A DNA stretch of 64,000 bases from contig NZ_JAJDFX010000002.1 of assembly GCF_024704385.1 (NCBI RefSeq), positions 1,860,001 to 1,924,000 on the forward strand. Reading direction: 5' to 3'. The position numbers and the translations under genes are program-made. The stretch's first letter is position 1, and every line of letters begins with the position of its first letter. The notes under the pieces are model-generated. The model did not search any database and had not been told where the DNA came from. It saw only the letters and a program-made list of their open reading frames with translations. Of the stretch, positions 1 through 8,459 are shown piece after piece. Source of the stretch: Cellulomonas sp. P24 (lineage in GTDB: Bacteria; Actinomycetota; Actinomycetes; Actinomycetales; Cellulomonadaceae).

Positions 1-41
1 GCTGGCACGCCGATCCCGATGTCGAAGCTCGCGGGCTGCAC
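1..41 (-). CDS. 5' end of a divergent gene, unidentified
   Basis: Reading leftward, GGAGG lies 4 bases before a GTG at 41, and 13 codons follow to the window edge (product begins MQPASFDIGIGVPA). An in-frame ATG at 71 without a clear ribosome site would add ten residues. The start resembles the opening beta strand of family 2 glycosyltransferases, which would suit a neighbour of a cell-wall LCP gene, but 13 residues cannot prove it. Confidence 0.45.
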   Translation of the reverse strand, partial: MQPASFDIGIGVP

Positions 42-163
42 GATTCCTCCACCGTCCGTCCGCCGTGGCATCCCCGCCTGCGGACAGACGCTTCGTAGCA
101 TCCCGGCATGGACTCTCGCCGCCCGGACGCCGTTGATCCGACCGCCACGGCCGGTGGACCGCG

Positions 164-331
164 ATGAGCGACGACGACACGCCGGCCGGACGGTCCGGAA
201 GCCGCGCGCGCCCCGGGGGTCCGGCTCGACGCGTCGGCTCGACGGGCCGCACGCCCGCACGCCCGGTGCCACCGAGCTTCACCCCGCAGCACCCGGCGGC
301 ACCACGGCCGACGCCACCCCCCCACAGCTGG
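164..331 (+). other. Displaced N-terminal coding segment of the LCP gene
   Basis: An ATG at 164 preceded by GGTGGA opens a frame starting MSDDDTPAGRSG, a Pro/Arg-rich cytoplasmic tail like those of actinobacterial LCP proteins. It enters a run of seven C at 317-323. Dropping one C joins it to the LCP frame (PRPTPP then TAGDDDAITIVPGR) and gives a protein of about 579 residues. The GTG at 354, the first start in the LCP frame, has no ribosome site before it. Either a sequencing error or a true or phase-variable frameshift explains this. Confidence 0.6.
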
Positions 332-353
332 GGACGACGACGCGATCACGATC

Positions 354-1904
354 GTGCCCGGTCGCGCGACCCCGGAGCGGGCGACGCCGAGCCGTGCGAG
401 GCCAGCACGACCAGTACCAGGCGGGTCGAGGCCGGCACGACCGGTACCGGGCCGGTCGACGCCTGTCCGGTCCACGTCGGCACAACCCGCGTCGGCACAA
501 CCTGCGCCGACGCGATCGGAGCCAGGGCGGCCGATCCCGCAGCGGTCGGCGACACCGGCCGGACGACGCCCGGCCGCGGCGCGGACGGGGTCACGTCCAC
601 CGGCGTCCGCTCGCGCGCCTCACCGTCGCCGCCGGAAGGTCGTTGCGATCGTCGCCGGCGGCGTCGCCCTGCTGCTCGGAGGGGCCGGCGTCTTCGCGGT
701 CTCCACGTACCTCGACCTCTCGAACGGGATCCACCGCTCGAGCCTCAGCGCTCTCGCGAGCAGCGTCCCCCAGCACACCGGTGAGACGAACATCCTGGTG
801 ATGGGGCTGGACAGCAGGCTCGACGAGAACGGGAACCCGCTCCCGGCCAAGGTGTACAGCGCACTGCAGGCGGGCAACCAGTCCGACGGCGGCTACAACA
901 CGAACGTCCTGATGCTCCTTCACCTCCCCGCCGGCGGCGGCAAGGCGGTCGGCATCTCGATCCCTCGGGACGACTACGTCGCCCTCCCCGGGCACCCGGA
1001 CGGCACCTCGATGGCGAAGATCAAGGAGGCCTACGGGCTCACGCTCGACCAGAAGCTCCGGCAGCTCGTCAACGCCGGAGGAATCTCCCATGCGGACGCC
1101 TACCAGCAGGCGCGGGCCGCGGCACGTCAGGCGGAGGTCGCGACCGTCTCGGCGTTCCTCGGCGGGGTCCCGATCAACCACTTCGTCGAGGTGACGATGG
1201 CGGCGTTCTACCAGGTCGCACAGGCCGTCCAGCCGATCACGGTGTGCCTCGACGAGGCCACGAGCGACACCTTCTCCGGTGCGAACTTCCGCGCGGGCGT
1301 CCAGCAGCTCAGCGCGTCGCAGGCCGTGAGCTTCGTGCGGCAGCGACGCGACAACACCCACCCCAACCTCGACTTCACGGACCTCGACCGCGAGCGTCGG
1401 CAGCAGGCGTTCATCATCTCGTTGGCGTACAAGCTCAAGCAGGCCGGCACGTTCACGAACCTCGGGACGCTGCGCTCGCTGATCGACACGGCCAAGCAGA
1501 ACATCGCCCTGGACTCCGGGTTCAACCTCCTGAGCTTCGCCGGTGAGGCCTCGAAGCTCGCGGGCGGGAACCTCAGCTTCACCACCCTGCCGATCACCGG
1601 GTTCGGCGTCCGGAACGGGCAGGACGTCAACCTCGTCAACCTCGCCCAGATCCGTGCGGAGACGGCACGGCTGCTGTCCGGCACCCCCGCACCGTCGTCC
1701 GCTGCGGCCGGGACCTCGACCGGCTCGGGCGGGAAGAGCACAGGCGGGGCCGGCACGGGCTCGACCCGAGCGGGCACGACCGGCACGACGACGAGCACGT
1801 CGCACGGCACGACCGGTGCCGCCGCGAGCTCGTCGGCAGCTCAGGGTCCCGACGCCGCGACGTCGACCCCGCTGCAGTCCTCGGGCATCCCGTGCGTCAA
1901 GTGA
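354..1904 (+). CDS. LytR-CpsA-Psr (LCP) family cell-wall transferase
   Basis: LCP proteins move lipid-linked glycopolymers onto peptidoglycan at the outer face of the membrane. Counting from this GTG, a Pro/Arg-rich cytoplasmic tail is followed by one membrane helix at about 96-118 (VVAIVAGGVALLLGGAGVFA). The LCP domain starts near 145 with NILVMGLDSR, then the conserved SIPRDDYV strand with its phosphate-binding Arg and Asp, VNHF-like NHFVEV, and a DLDRERRQQ segment. A Ser/Thr/Gly-rich tail of about 80 residues ends in a lone Cys. The start is doubtful: no ribosome site precedes GTG 354 and the real N-terminus probably lies in another frame from 164. Confidence 0.88.
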   Translation: MPGRATPERATPSRARPARPVPGGSRPARPVPGRSTPVRSTSAQPASAQPAPTRSEPGRPIPQRSATPAGRRPAAARTGSRPPASARAPHRRRRKVVAIVAGGVALLLGGAGVFAVSTYLDLSNGIHRSSLSALASSVPQHTGETNILVMGLDSRLDENGNPLPAKVYSALQAGNQSDGGYNTNVLMLLHLPAGGGKAVGISIPRDDYVALPGHPDGTSMAKIKEAYGLTLDQKLRQLVNAGGISHADAYQQARAAARQAEVATVSAFLGGVPINHFVEVTMAAFYQVAQAVQPITVCLDEATSDTFSGANFRAGVQQLSASQAVSFVRQRRDNTHPNLDFTDLDRERRQQAFIISLAYKLKQAGTFTNLGTLRSLIDTAKQNIALDSGFNLLSFAGEASKLAGGNLSFTTLPITGFGVRNGQDVNLVNLAQIRAETARLLSGTPAPSSAAAGTSTGSGGKSTGGAGTGSTRAGTTGTTTSTSHGTTGAAASSSAAQGPDAATSTPLQSSGIPCVK

Positions 1905-2034
1905 CCGCCTGCGCCACCGCACGCTCCACCCGTCCGAGCCGGCCGAGACGGCTGCCCGACCCGCCGGATCGGGTCCGCACCCGGTCGAGCGCGCCTGGCA
2001 GCCGGTGGATCGGTGGCGGTCATAGCCTGCGGGC

Positions 2035-2643
2035 ATGACCGACAGCACCGACCCCACCGGGTCACCCGCGTCACCCGCGTCGCCTGCGCCCACCAAGCCG
2101 TCGACGTCAGCCGCGTCGGCGATCTTCACTCACGTCCCGCACCCGCGGATCGCCGCCCGCAAGGCGTCCGGCCCCGCGAAGACCTCCGAGCTGCGCGTCA
2201 AGGGCAAGGGCCCGATCGGCCGGTTCAACGCCAAGGTCGGCGTCGGCATCACGCTGGCCGTCGGCACGATGTGGACCGCGTACCTGTTCACCGTGCTGGC
2301 CCTGATCTCCCTGCCGGCCGCGGTGCGGTCCCACGACACGATCATCCTCGTCGCGTGGATCGCCCAGACGTTCCTGCAGCTCGTGCTCCTGCCGATCATC
2401 ATCGTCGGCCAGAACGTGCAGGCCGCGGCCGCCGACCAACGGGCCGAGGACACGTACAAGGACACCGAGGCGATCCTGCACGAGACCCTGCAGCTCCAGG
2501 CCCACCTGCAGGCGCAGGACGCGATCATCGCGCGACTGCTCGAGGCCGCGGCCCTGTCGCCCACGCCGGCGGACGCGCCGTCGGTGGCAGCTTCGCCCGA
2601 CGTCGCGTCGCCCACCGGTCCGGGGACCGCGATCGAGCCCTGA
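2035..2643 (+). CDS. DUF1003-like membrane protein
   Basis: A 202-residue protein with a Pro/Ser-rich N-terminus, two membrane helices (about 68-94 and 103-125) and a helical, probably coiled-coil segment at about 128-170. The block ITLAVGTMW...LISLPAAV...QTFLQLVLLPIIIVGQNVQAAAA resembles DUF1003 proteins, whose function is unknown. It stands alone between the LCP gene and the ZIP permease. ATG 2035 is the first start in frame; no strong ribosome site is visible. Confidence 0.72.
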   Translation: MTDSTDPTGSPASPASPAPTKPSTSAASAIFTHVPHPRIAARKASGPAKTSELRVKGKGPIGRFNAKVGVGITLAVGTMWTAYLFTVLALISLPAAVRSHDTIILVAWIAQTFLQLVLLPIIIVGQNVQAAAADQRAEDTYKDTEAILHETLQLQAHLQAQDAIIARLLEAAALSPTPADAPSVAASPDVASPTGPGTAIEP

Positions 2644-2668
2644 CCGCCCGAGGAGCAGCGATTGGAAG

Positions 2669-2687
2669 TTAGGGTTACCTAACCTGT
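2669..2687 (+). promoter_or_regulatory. Candidate DtxR/IdeR-type metal box
   Basis: The site TTAGGGTTACCTAACCT contains perfect TTAGG/CCTAA arms and matches the classical 19-bp iron box (TTAGGTTAGSCTAACCTAA) at about 14 positions. It sits some 75 bases before the ZIP permease start and is noticeably AT-rich for this genome. A DtxR-family repressor responding to iron or manganese is the natural binder; this is inferred from sequence alone. Confidence 0.6.
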
Positions 2688-2760
2688 ACGGTGTCGATCG
2701 ATCGCCCGGGAGTCCGGAGCGACCCCGCTCGGACACCCCCACAGGACAGGAACCCTCCCG

Positions 2761-3591
2761 ATGACCTCGACCTCGATCGCCGCACTGGGTGCCGTCGCGG
2801 GCGTCACGATCTTCTTCGGACTCCCCATCGGCCGGGTGCGCACCGCGATGCCGCGCACCCGCGCCCTGCTCAACGCTGCGGCCACCGGGATCCTGATCTT
2901 CCTGGTGTGGGACGTGCTCACGCACGCGTGGGAACCCGTGGACACGGCCCTCGCCGCGCGCGACCTGCGGACCGCCGGCATCGACGGCACCGTCTTCGCG
3001 CTGGCTCTCACGCTCGGGCTCATGAGCCTGGTGTACTTCGACCGCTGGCGCGCCGGCCGGGTCACGACGCCGCTCTCCCCCGGGCCCGGCGCCGCAGCCG
3101 TCGGTCAGCTCACGGACCTCGCACCCGGTGCGGTGCGGGCCCAACGGCTCGCGATGATGATCGCGGTGGGCATCGGCCTGCACAACTTCGGCGAAGGCCT
3201 CGCGATCGGCAACAGCGCCGCCTCCGGGGAGCTGCAGCTCGCGGTCCTGCTGGTGATCGGGTTCGCGCTGCACAACGCGACCGAGGGCTTCGGGATCGTC
3301 GCCCCGATGGCCGCCGAGGGGTACCGGCCGACCTGGGCGCAGCTCGGGCTCCTCGGACTGATCGGTGGCGGTCCGACGTTCGTCGGCACGCTCGTCGGGC
3401 AGAGGTTCGTCAGCGACCTCACGTCGATCGCGTTCCTGGCACTGGCCGCGGGCTCGATCCTGTACGTCGTGATCGAGCTGCTCGCCGTCGCCCGCCGGAT
3501 GGGCCGCAAGGAGCTCACGACCTGGGGCATCGTCCTCGGCGTGATGCTCGGCTTCGCGACCGACGCGATCGTCACGGCCGCCGGGGCCTGA
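2761..3591 (+). CDS. ZIP family metal permease
   Basis: A 276-residue integral membrane protein of the ZIP/GufA family, which import zinc and other divalent metals. The two signature helices carry HNFGEG (141-146) and HNATEG (171-176), the metal-coordinating His/Glu pairs of the family. About eight hydrophobic segments are visible, with a loop after the first three. ATG 2761 follows AGGAA by nine bases. The DtxR-like box upstream suggests repression by metal. Substrate (zinc, iron or manganese) cannot be read from the sequence. Confidence 0.88.
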   Translation: MTSTSIAALGAVAGVTIFFGLPIGRVRTAMPRTRALLNAAATGILIFLVWDVLTHAWEPVDTALAARDLRTAGIDGTVFALALTLGLMSLVYFDRWRAGRVTTPLSPGPGAAAVGQLTDLAPGAVRAQRLAMMIAVGIGLHNFGEGLAIGNSAASGELQLAVLLVIGFALHNATEGFGIVAPMAAEGYRPTWAQLGLLGLIGGGPTFVGTLVGQRFVSDLTSIAFLALAAGSILYVVIELLAVARRMGRKELTTWGIVLGVMLGFATDAIVTAAGA

Positions 3592-3627
3592 GCAGCCGGG
3601 CCGGCGCACGGGCGTAGCGTCGAGCCT

Positions 3628-4377
3628 GTGGAACCTGCTCCTTCGCACGACGGTCACCACCCCCAGGTCACGGTTCTCGCCGGTGCCGGGATGTCCACCG
3701 GCTCGGGCATCCCGGACTTCCGCGGGCCCGACGGCGTCTGGACGCGCGACCCCCTCGCAGCCCGCCTCCTGGACCTCGACTGGTATGTCACGGACCCGGC
3801 CATCCGCCGTCGCACCTGGCAGATGTGGCGCGAGAGCCCGGTGTGGACGGCTGAGCCGACCGCCGCGCACCGCAGCCTCACCCAGCTCGCGGCGGCCGAC
3901 GCCCTGCGCGCCGTCTGCACCCAGAACTTCGACGGTCTTCAGCAGCGCGCCGGGACCTCCCCGGAGGCGGTCCTCGAGCTGCACGGAAGCCTCACCGGCA
4001 CCCGCTGCCTGGACTGCGACGCCCGGCAGCCCACCGTCGACGTGCTGGCCCGCCTCGACACGGATCCCGACCCGCACTGCGCACGCTGCGGTGGGCTGCT
4101 GGCGACCGACGTCGTGATGTTCGGCGAGGCGCTGCCCACCGGCGTTCTCGAGGCCGCGGTGGAGGCCGCGACGTCCTGCGAGGTGTTCATCGCCGTCGGC
4201 TCCACCCTCAAGGTGCAGCCTGCGGCGAGCCTCACTGCGATGGCCGCCGAGGCCGGTGCGCACGTCGTGATCGTCAACGCCGACCCGACTCCCTACGACC
4301 GCCTCGCCGACGAGGTGGACCGTCGCCCGATCGACCAGGCGCTCCCCGAGCTCGTCGAACGGCTGCTGAGGGCCTGA
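3628..4377 (+). CDS. Sir2-family NAD-dependent protein deacylase
   Basis: A 249-residue sirtuin, which removes acyl groups from protein lysines using NAD. GAGMSTGSGIPDFRG (19-33) forms the NAD site, TQNFDG (98-103) matches the TQN-x-D motif with Phe in the variable place, and His119 in LELHGS is the catalytic base. Two CxxC pairs (Cys127/130 and Cys151/154) bind the structural zinc. The start is a GTG with no obvious ribosome site, 36 bases after the ZIP gene, so the two may be co-transcribed. Compact length is usual for bacterial sirtuins. Confidence 0.92.
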   Translation: MEPAPSHDGHHPQVTVLAGAGMSTGSGIPDFRGPDGVWTRDPLAARLLDLDWYVTDPAIRRRTWQMWRESPVWTAEPTAAHRSLTQLAAADALRAVCTQNFDGLQQRAGTSPEAVLELHGSLTGTRCLDCDARQPTVDVLARLDTDPDPHCARCGGLLATDVVMFGEALPTGVLEAAVEAATSCEVFIAVGSTLKVQPAASLTAMAAEAGAHVVIVNADPTPYDRLADEVDRRPIDQALPELVERLLRA

Positions 4378-4424
4378 CCTTCACCTGGTCCCGCGTTTGC
4401 CGAGTCATGGGCCGGGGGACACGA

Positions 4425-4438
4425 TGGACATGACTCCC
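4425..4438 (+). promoter_or_regulatory. Weak DosR/DevR-like box
   Basis: TGGACATGACTCCC matches roughly 11 of 14 positions of the DosR core GGGACTWWAGTCCC, 45 bases before the phosphoribosyltransferase fusion gene, whose mycobacterial relatives are DosR-regulated. The match is imperfect and DosR itself is not in the window. Confidence 0.25.
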
Positions 4439-4469
4439 GACCGCAGGATCGGGGGCGTGCGAGAGCACG

Positions 4470-5810
4470 GTGATGACGATGTTCACGGATCGCACCGACG
4501 CGGGACGCCGACTCGCCCAGCGGATGAAGCCCCACCGCGGTGAGGACGTCGTCGTCCTCGGCCTCCCCCGGGGCGGGGTCGTCGTCGCCTACGAGGTCGC
4601 CCACGCGCTCGGCGCACCCCTCGACGTGATCGTCGTGCGCAAGCTCGGGGTGCCGTACCAGCCCGAGGTCGCGATGGGCGCGATCGGCGAGGACGGCGTC
4701 CGGGTGATCGACCACGACACCGTCGCCCACGCCGGCGTCACGGACAGCGAGCTCGAGACGATCGAGCGGCGCGAGCGCACGCTGCTCGACGCGCGCGTGC
4801 AGCACTACCGCAAGGACCACCCGCGCATCGACCTGACCGGACGGGTCGCCCTGATCGTCGACGACGGCATGGCGACCGGAGCGACGGCCCGCGCCGCCTG
4901 CCAGGTCGCCCGCGGCCTCGGTGCCGCGCAGGTCGTGCTCGCGGTGCCGGTCGCGTCCTGCGGGGCGATCCGATCGATGACGGACGCGGACGAGGTCGTG
5001 TGCCTCGCCGCCCCGCACCCGTTCATCGCCGTCGGTGCGTCCTACGACGACTTCACCGCGACGACCGACGAGGACGTCGTCGTGCTCCTCGACCTCGCCG
5101 CACGCCGCGAGCCCGAGCAGCCCGGTCCCGTCGCCCAGCGGTCCACCGACACCGAGGTCCTGATCCCCGTCCCGGGCCATCCCCTGCACGGCGACCTGCA
5201 CCTGCCGGGAAGTGCGCGCGGCGTCGTGCTGTTCGCGCACGGCAGCGGGAGCAGCCGGCACAGCCCGCGGAACCACTTCGTCGCGTCCGTGCTGCACCGC
5301 GCGGGCGTCGGCACGCTGCTGATGGACCTGCTCTCGACCGACGAGGAGCTCGACCGGTCGAACGTGTTCGACGTCGTGCTGCTCGCCAACCGTCTGGCCG
5401 CCGCGACCAGGTGGCTACGCGGACGACCTGAGGTGCACGGGATCCCGATCGGCTACTTCGGCGCAAGCACAGGCGCGGCCGCGGCGCTGTGGGCCGCGTC
5501 GGACCCGACGCTCGAGGTCCGCGCGATCGTCTCGCGCGGCGGGCGACCCGACCTCGCCGCGTCACGCCTCGCCGGGGTCACGGCACCCACGCTGCTGATC
5601 GTCGGCGCCGCGGACACCGAAGTCATCGGCGTCAACCGCGAGGCGCAGGAGCACCTGCGCTGCCCGAACGAGCTCGTGCTCGTCCCCGGCGCGACGCACC
5701 TGTTCGAGGAACCCGGCACGCTCGCCAAGGTCGCGCTGCTCGCGAGCGACTGGTTCACCGCCCACCTCGCCCCTGACAGCGCCCCCTCCCACGCGAGCCG
5801 ACAACCGTGA
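4470..5810 (+). CDS. Phosphoribosyltransferase fused to alpha/beta hydrolase
   Basis: The first 210 residues are a type I phosphoribosyltransferase domain: LGLPRGGVVVAYEVA near the start and the PRPP loop LIVDDGMATGATA. The second half is a dienelactone-hydrolase-like domain: HGSGSSR, nucleophile elbow GASTG in place of GxSxG, acid residue in VGAADTEV and a final GATHLFEE histidine. This fusion recurs in Actinobacteria, and single-domain relatives belong to the mycobacterial DosR dormancy regulon. Substrates are unknown. GTG 4470 is the first start; ATG codons at 4473 and 4479 are alternatives. Confidence 0.85.
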   Translation: MMTMFTDRTDAGRRLAQRMKPHRGEDVVVLGLPRGGVVVAYEVAHALGAPLDVIVVRKLGVPYQPEVAMGAIGEDGVRVIDHDTVAHAGVTDSELETIERRERTLLDARVQHYRKDHPRIDLTGRVALIVDDGMATGATARAACQVARGLGAAQVVLAVPVASCGAIRSMTDADEVVCLAAPHPFIAVGASYDDFTATTDEDVVVLLDLAARREPEQPGPVAQRSTDTEVLIPVPGHPLHGDLHLPGSARGVVLFAHGSGSSRHSPRNHFVASVLHRAGVGTLLMDLLSTDEELDRSNVFDVVLLANRLAAATRWLRGRPEVHGIPIGYFGASTGAAAALWAASDPTLEVRAIVSRGGRPDLAASRLAGVTAPTLLIVGAADTEVIGVNREAQEHLRCPNELVLVPGATHLFEEPGTLAKVALLASDWFTAHLAPDSAPSHASRQP

Positions 5811-6181
5811 GCGCCCAGAGCGCCGGACCGACCCACACCCACGTCCCCCTGACAGCCTCGCGCTGGGCGCAGGGCTCCTTCTGGGCGCTCGCCGTCTTCG
5901 CCTTGTGGACCGTCGCGTTCGTCGTGGCGAGCGGGCCGCTGGCGCAGGTGCTCGGATCCGACGTCCAGCCGACCGGCGAGGTCGCCTACATCGAGGGGTG
6001 GGCGCCGTGGATCGGGATCACCGTGCTGTGGGTGCTGCCGCTGCTGGTCGGGATCGCCCTCGGCGTCGTCGCCCGCGTGCGCGGCTGCGGGACGATCGCC
6101 CTGGTCGGCATCGGGATGAACGTCGCCGTGCTGCTGTTCGTCGTCGTCCCGGCGCTCGTTGACCGGATCCTGACCCTGTGA
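5807..6181 (+). CDS. Small three-helix membrane protein
   Basis: A 124-residue protein with three hydrophobic stretches (ALAVFALWTVAFVV, ITVLWVLPLLVGIALGVV and ALVGIGMNVAVLLFVVVPAL). Its GTG start overlaps the stop of the phosphoribosyltransferase-hydrolase gene by four bases, so translation is probably coupled. No family recognised. A possible role beside its fused partner cannot be inferred. Confidence 0.7.
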   Translation: MSAQSAGPTHTHVPLTASRWAQGSFWALAVFALWTVAFVVASGPLAQVLGSDVQPTGEVAYIEGWAPWIGITVLWVLPLLVGIALGVVARVRGCGTIALVGIGMNVAVLLFVVVPALVDRILTL

Positions 6182-6340
6182 TCGGAGCTGTCCCTCTCGG
6201 GGCAACCGTGCCTGCGGGGACCGTGAGGACGGCCGTCGGCACGGCCTGCAGGAGCGATCTGACCGACGAGGACGAGCGCATCCCCGACCGCCAGCAGGAG
6301 CCACGCACGGCGTCGTGAGGACTTGACGTGAACGTGGCGA

Positions 6341-7069
6341 TCAGTGGTCCGTCGAATGCCGGGGCGCGGAGGCGGACGCGGACGAGCCCGCAAACCGGGC
6401 CTCGCGACGGGCTGCCGCGTCGATCCCGTCGAGCAGCAGGTCGAGGTCGACGTCAAACGACGCCCCGAACGAGTACCCCGGCTGCAGCACGTGCTGCATC
6501 GTGAACTCGGCGAGGTGCGGGTACTCGCCGACCGGGAAGGCCTGCACGAGCTGGTCGGCCAGCTCGCCGATCTCGCCCCCTCCGCCGGACGGCAGGGCTG
6601 CCTCCTGGAGCGCGAAGCCGTAGACGAACGCGTCGAGGAGCGCGTACGCATGGGCGGTCAGCTCCCAGGAGAAGCCGCCTCGGCGGAGGCACCCGAGGAC
6701 GGCGTCGTGGTGGTGCAGGGTCGCCGGCCCGGGAGACGTGCGCGACTCGAGCAGGGGGACGGCCCAGGGATGGCGCCGCAGCACCTCGCGCGCCGAGGAG
6801 CACCGGTGCCGCATCGCGTCCTTCCACGACCCGTCCAGCGGGGGGTCGTCGATCTCGCCGAACACGAGGTCGACGACTCCGTCCAGGATCGCCTCCTTGG
6901 CGGGCACGTAGTGGTAGAGCGTCATCGGCTTGACCTCGAGCTCGGTCGCCAGCCGGCGGATCGTCAGCGCCTCGATGCCGATCCGGTCGGCGAGCGCGAC
7001 CGCCGTCTCCAGCACCCGGGTACGCGTCAGCCTCCCCCGGGCCGCGTCTCGTGCGTCGGTCGTGGTCAT
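6341..7069 (-). CDS. TetR-family transcriptional regulator
   Basis: A 242-residue repressor. The N-terminal helix-turn-helix reads ALTIRRLATELEVKPMTLYHYVPAKEAIL, and the remaining alpha-helical ligand domain is of the TetR_C type. It is transcribed away from the alcohol dehydrogenase gene, and two copies of a 13-bp dyad lie in the shared spacer, the usual arrangement for autoregulation plus control of the neighbour. ATG 7069 follows GGAG by four bases. Confidence 0.9.
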   Translation of the reverse strand: MTTTDARDAARGRLTRTRVLETAVALADRIGIEALTIRRLATELEVKPMTLYHYVPAKEAILDGVVDLVFGEIDDPPLDGSWKDAMRHRCSSAREVLRRHPWAVPLLESRTSPGPATLHHHDAVLGCLRRGGFSWELTAHAYALLDAFVYGFALQEAALPSGGGGEIGELADQLVQAFPVGEYPHLAEFTMQHVLQPGYSFGASFDVDLDLLLDGIDAAARREARFAGSSASASAPRHSTDH

Positions 7070-7093
7070 CGCGCTCCGGTTCTCGATCGGCTG

Positions 7094-7122
7094 TTGACGT
7101 TCGTACTAAGTGCGCCTACTGT
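7094..7122 (+). promoter_or_regulatory. Promoter of the dehydrogenase gene
   Basis: TTGACG and TACTGT are separated by 17 bases, a good housekeeping-type promoter reading toward the dehydrogenase. The first TetR operator copy fills the spacer between the two boxes, so binding would block RNA polymerase. Confidence 0.65.
7102..7114 (+). promoter_or_regulatory. TetR operator copy 1
   Basis: CGTACTAAGTGCG differs by one base from the perfect dyad CGTACTAAGTACG found 34 bp downstream; the flanks TT on the left also match an extended site. It lies between the -35 and -10 boxes. Confidence 0.6.
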
Positions 7123-7135
7123 CGAGCCTACCACT

Positions 7136-7148
7136 CGTACTAAGTACG
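7136..7148 (+). promoter_or_regulatory. TetR operator copy 2
   Basis: CGTACTAAGTACG is a perfect inverted repeat with 6-bp arms around a central A, followed by AA. Its centre is 34 bp from that of copy 1, and it falls in the expected early transcribed region of the dehydrogenase. Confidence 0.65.
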
Positions 7149-7172
7149 AACGACGCCAGGAGGAACGACATC

Positions 7173-8327
7173 GTGACCTCGCACGAGCACACCAGGGGCG
7201 CGGCCCGGCCGGGTCCCGCCACACTCGACCCGACACCGCAGGCACCAGCCGTATCGACAGCGCCCACGCTGCTCACAGGACAGACAGCGCCCACGGAGCC
7301 CACGGTGCAGACGGTGCAGACGGTGCCCACAGTGCCCAGCCACATGCGGGCCGTGACCCAGGACCGGTACGGCGACGCAGGCGAGCTGCGGGTCGGCGAC
7401 GAGCCGACCCCGACTCCTGGCCCCGGGGAGGTCCTTCTCGAGGTCCACGCAGCCGGCGTCGACCGCGGCGTCTGGCACCTGATGACCGGCCTGCCCTACC
7501 TCACCCGCCTGATGGGCTACGGCCTGCGCCGGCCCGCACAGCGGGTGCCCGGCATGGACGTGGCCGGGCGCGTCGTCGCCGTCGGGGAGGACGTCACCGA
7601 CCTCACGATCGGTGACGAGGTCCTCGGGATCGGCATCGGGACCTTCGCCGAGTACGCCCGTGCGCGGGCGGACAAGCTGGTCCGCAAGCCGGCCGGTCTG
7701 CCGTTCGACCAGGCGGCCGTCGTGGCCATCTCCGGGCTCACCGCCCACCAGGCCCTGCACAAGGTCGGCCAGGTCCGCGCCGGGCACACGGTGCTCGTGC
7801 TGGGAGCCTCCGGCGGCGTCGGCAGCCACGTCGTCCAGCTCGCCCGGGCCGCAGGCGCGGAGGTCACCGGCGTCGCCAGCGGAGCGAAGGCCGACCTCGT
7901 GCGCGAGCTCGGCGCGCACCGGGTCCTCGACCACACCACCACCGACCCCACCGACGGCTCCGCGCAGTACGACCTCATCATCGACACCGGCGGCCGGACC
8001 CCGGTGCGACGGCTCCGCCGGGCCCTGACCCGCACGGGCACCCTCGTGATCGTCGGCGGGGAGGGTGGCGGCAGGTTCACCGGCGGCTTCGGGCGTCAGC
8101 TGCGCGCCCTGGCCCTCTCGCCGCTCGTCAGCCAACGCCTCACGATCGTCATGTCCGTCGAGCACCGGGACGGTCTCGAGCCGCTGCGGGCCGCCATCGA
8201 GGCGGGCGAGCTGACCCCGGCCGTCGGGCACACCTACCCCCTCGACCAGGTCCCGCGGGCCATCCGCGACCTCGCCGAGGGTCGCGCCCGCGGCAAGTCC
8301 GTCGTCCACATCCGTCCGGCGTGCTGA
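7173..8327 (+). CDS. Zinc-independent MDR-family alcohol dehydrogenase / quinone reductase
   Basis: The conserved part begins at MRAVTQDRYGDAGELRV, with a GroES-like fold, then the nucleotide-binding loop GASGGVGSHVVQLARAAG and a C-terminus ending in DLAEGRARGKSVVHI. No zinc ligands are visible, so it belongs with quinone-oxidoreductase-like NAD(P)-dependent enzymes (384 residues from the chosen start). GTG 7173 is preceded by AGGAGG at nine bases; this leaves an unusual 54-residue Thr/Pro/Val-rich leader with a repeated VQTVQTVPTVP. Control by the divergent TetR gene is likely. Substrate unknown. Confidence 0.88.
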   Translation: MTSHEHTRGAARPGPATLDPTPQAPAVSTAPTLLTGQTAPTEPTVQTVQTVPTVPSHMRAVTQDRYGDAGELRVGDEPTPTPGPGEVLLEVHAAGVDRGVWHLMTGLPYLTRLMGYGLRRPAQRVPGMDVAGRVVAVGEDVTDLTIGDEVLGIGIGTFAEYARARADKLVRKPAGLPFDQAAVVAISGLTAHQALHKVGQVRAGHTVLVLGASGGVGSHVVQLARAAGAEVTGVASGAKADLVRELGAHRVLDHTTTDPTDGSAQYDLIIDTGGRTPVRRLRRALTRTGTLVIVGGEGGGRFTGGFGRQLRALALSPLVSQRLTIVMSVEHRDGLEPLRAAIEAGELTPAVGHTYPLDQVPRAIRDLAEGRARGKSVVHIRPAC

Positions 8328-8459
8328 CCCGGCATCGACCCCGCGCCAGGAGCTCTCGGTCTCGCGCGACGGGTTCCGAGGCGGTTTTGGTGCTCGCTCG
8401 TCCCGGATGGGTGGGACGCGAACCGCGTGCACGCAGGCGACCTCAGGAAGGCTGACATC

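Noticed and set aside
2107-4263. 718-codon minus-strand frame
   Set aside because: Covers three well-supported plus-strand genes and shows only low-complexity Arg/Gly/Asp sequence.
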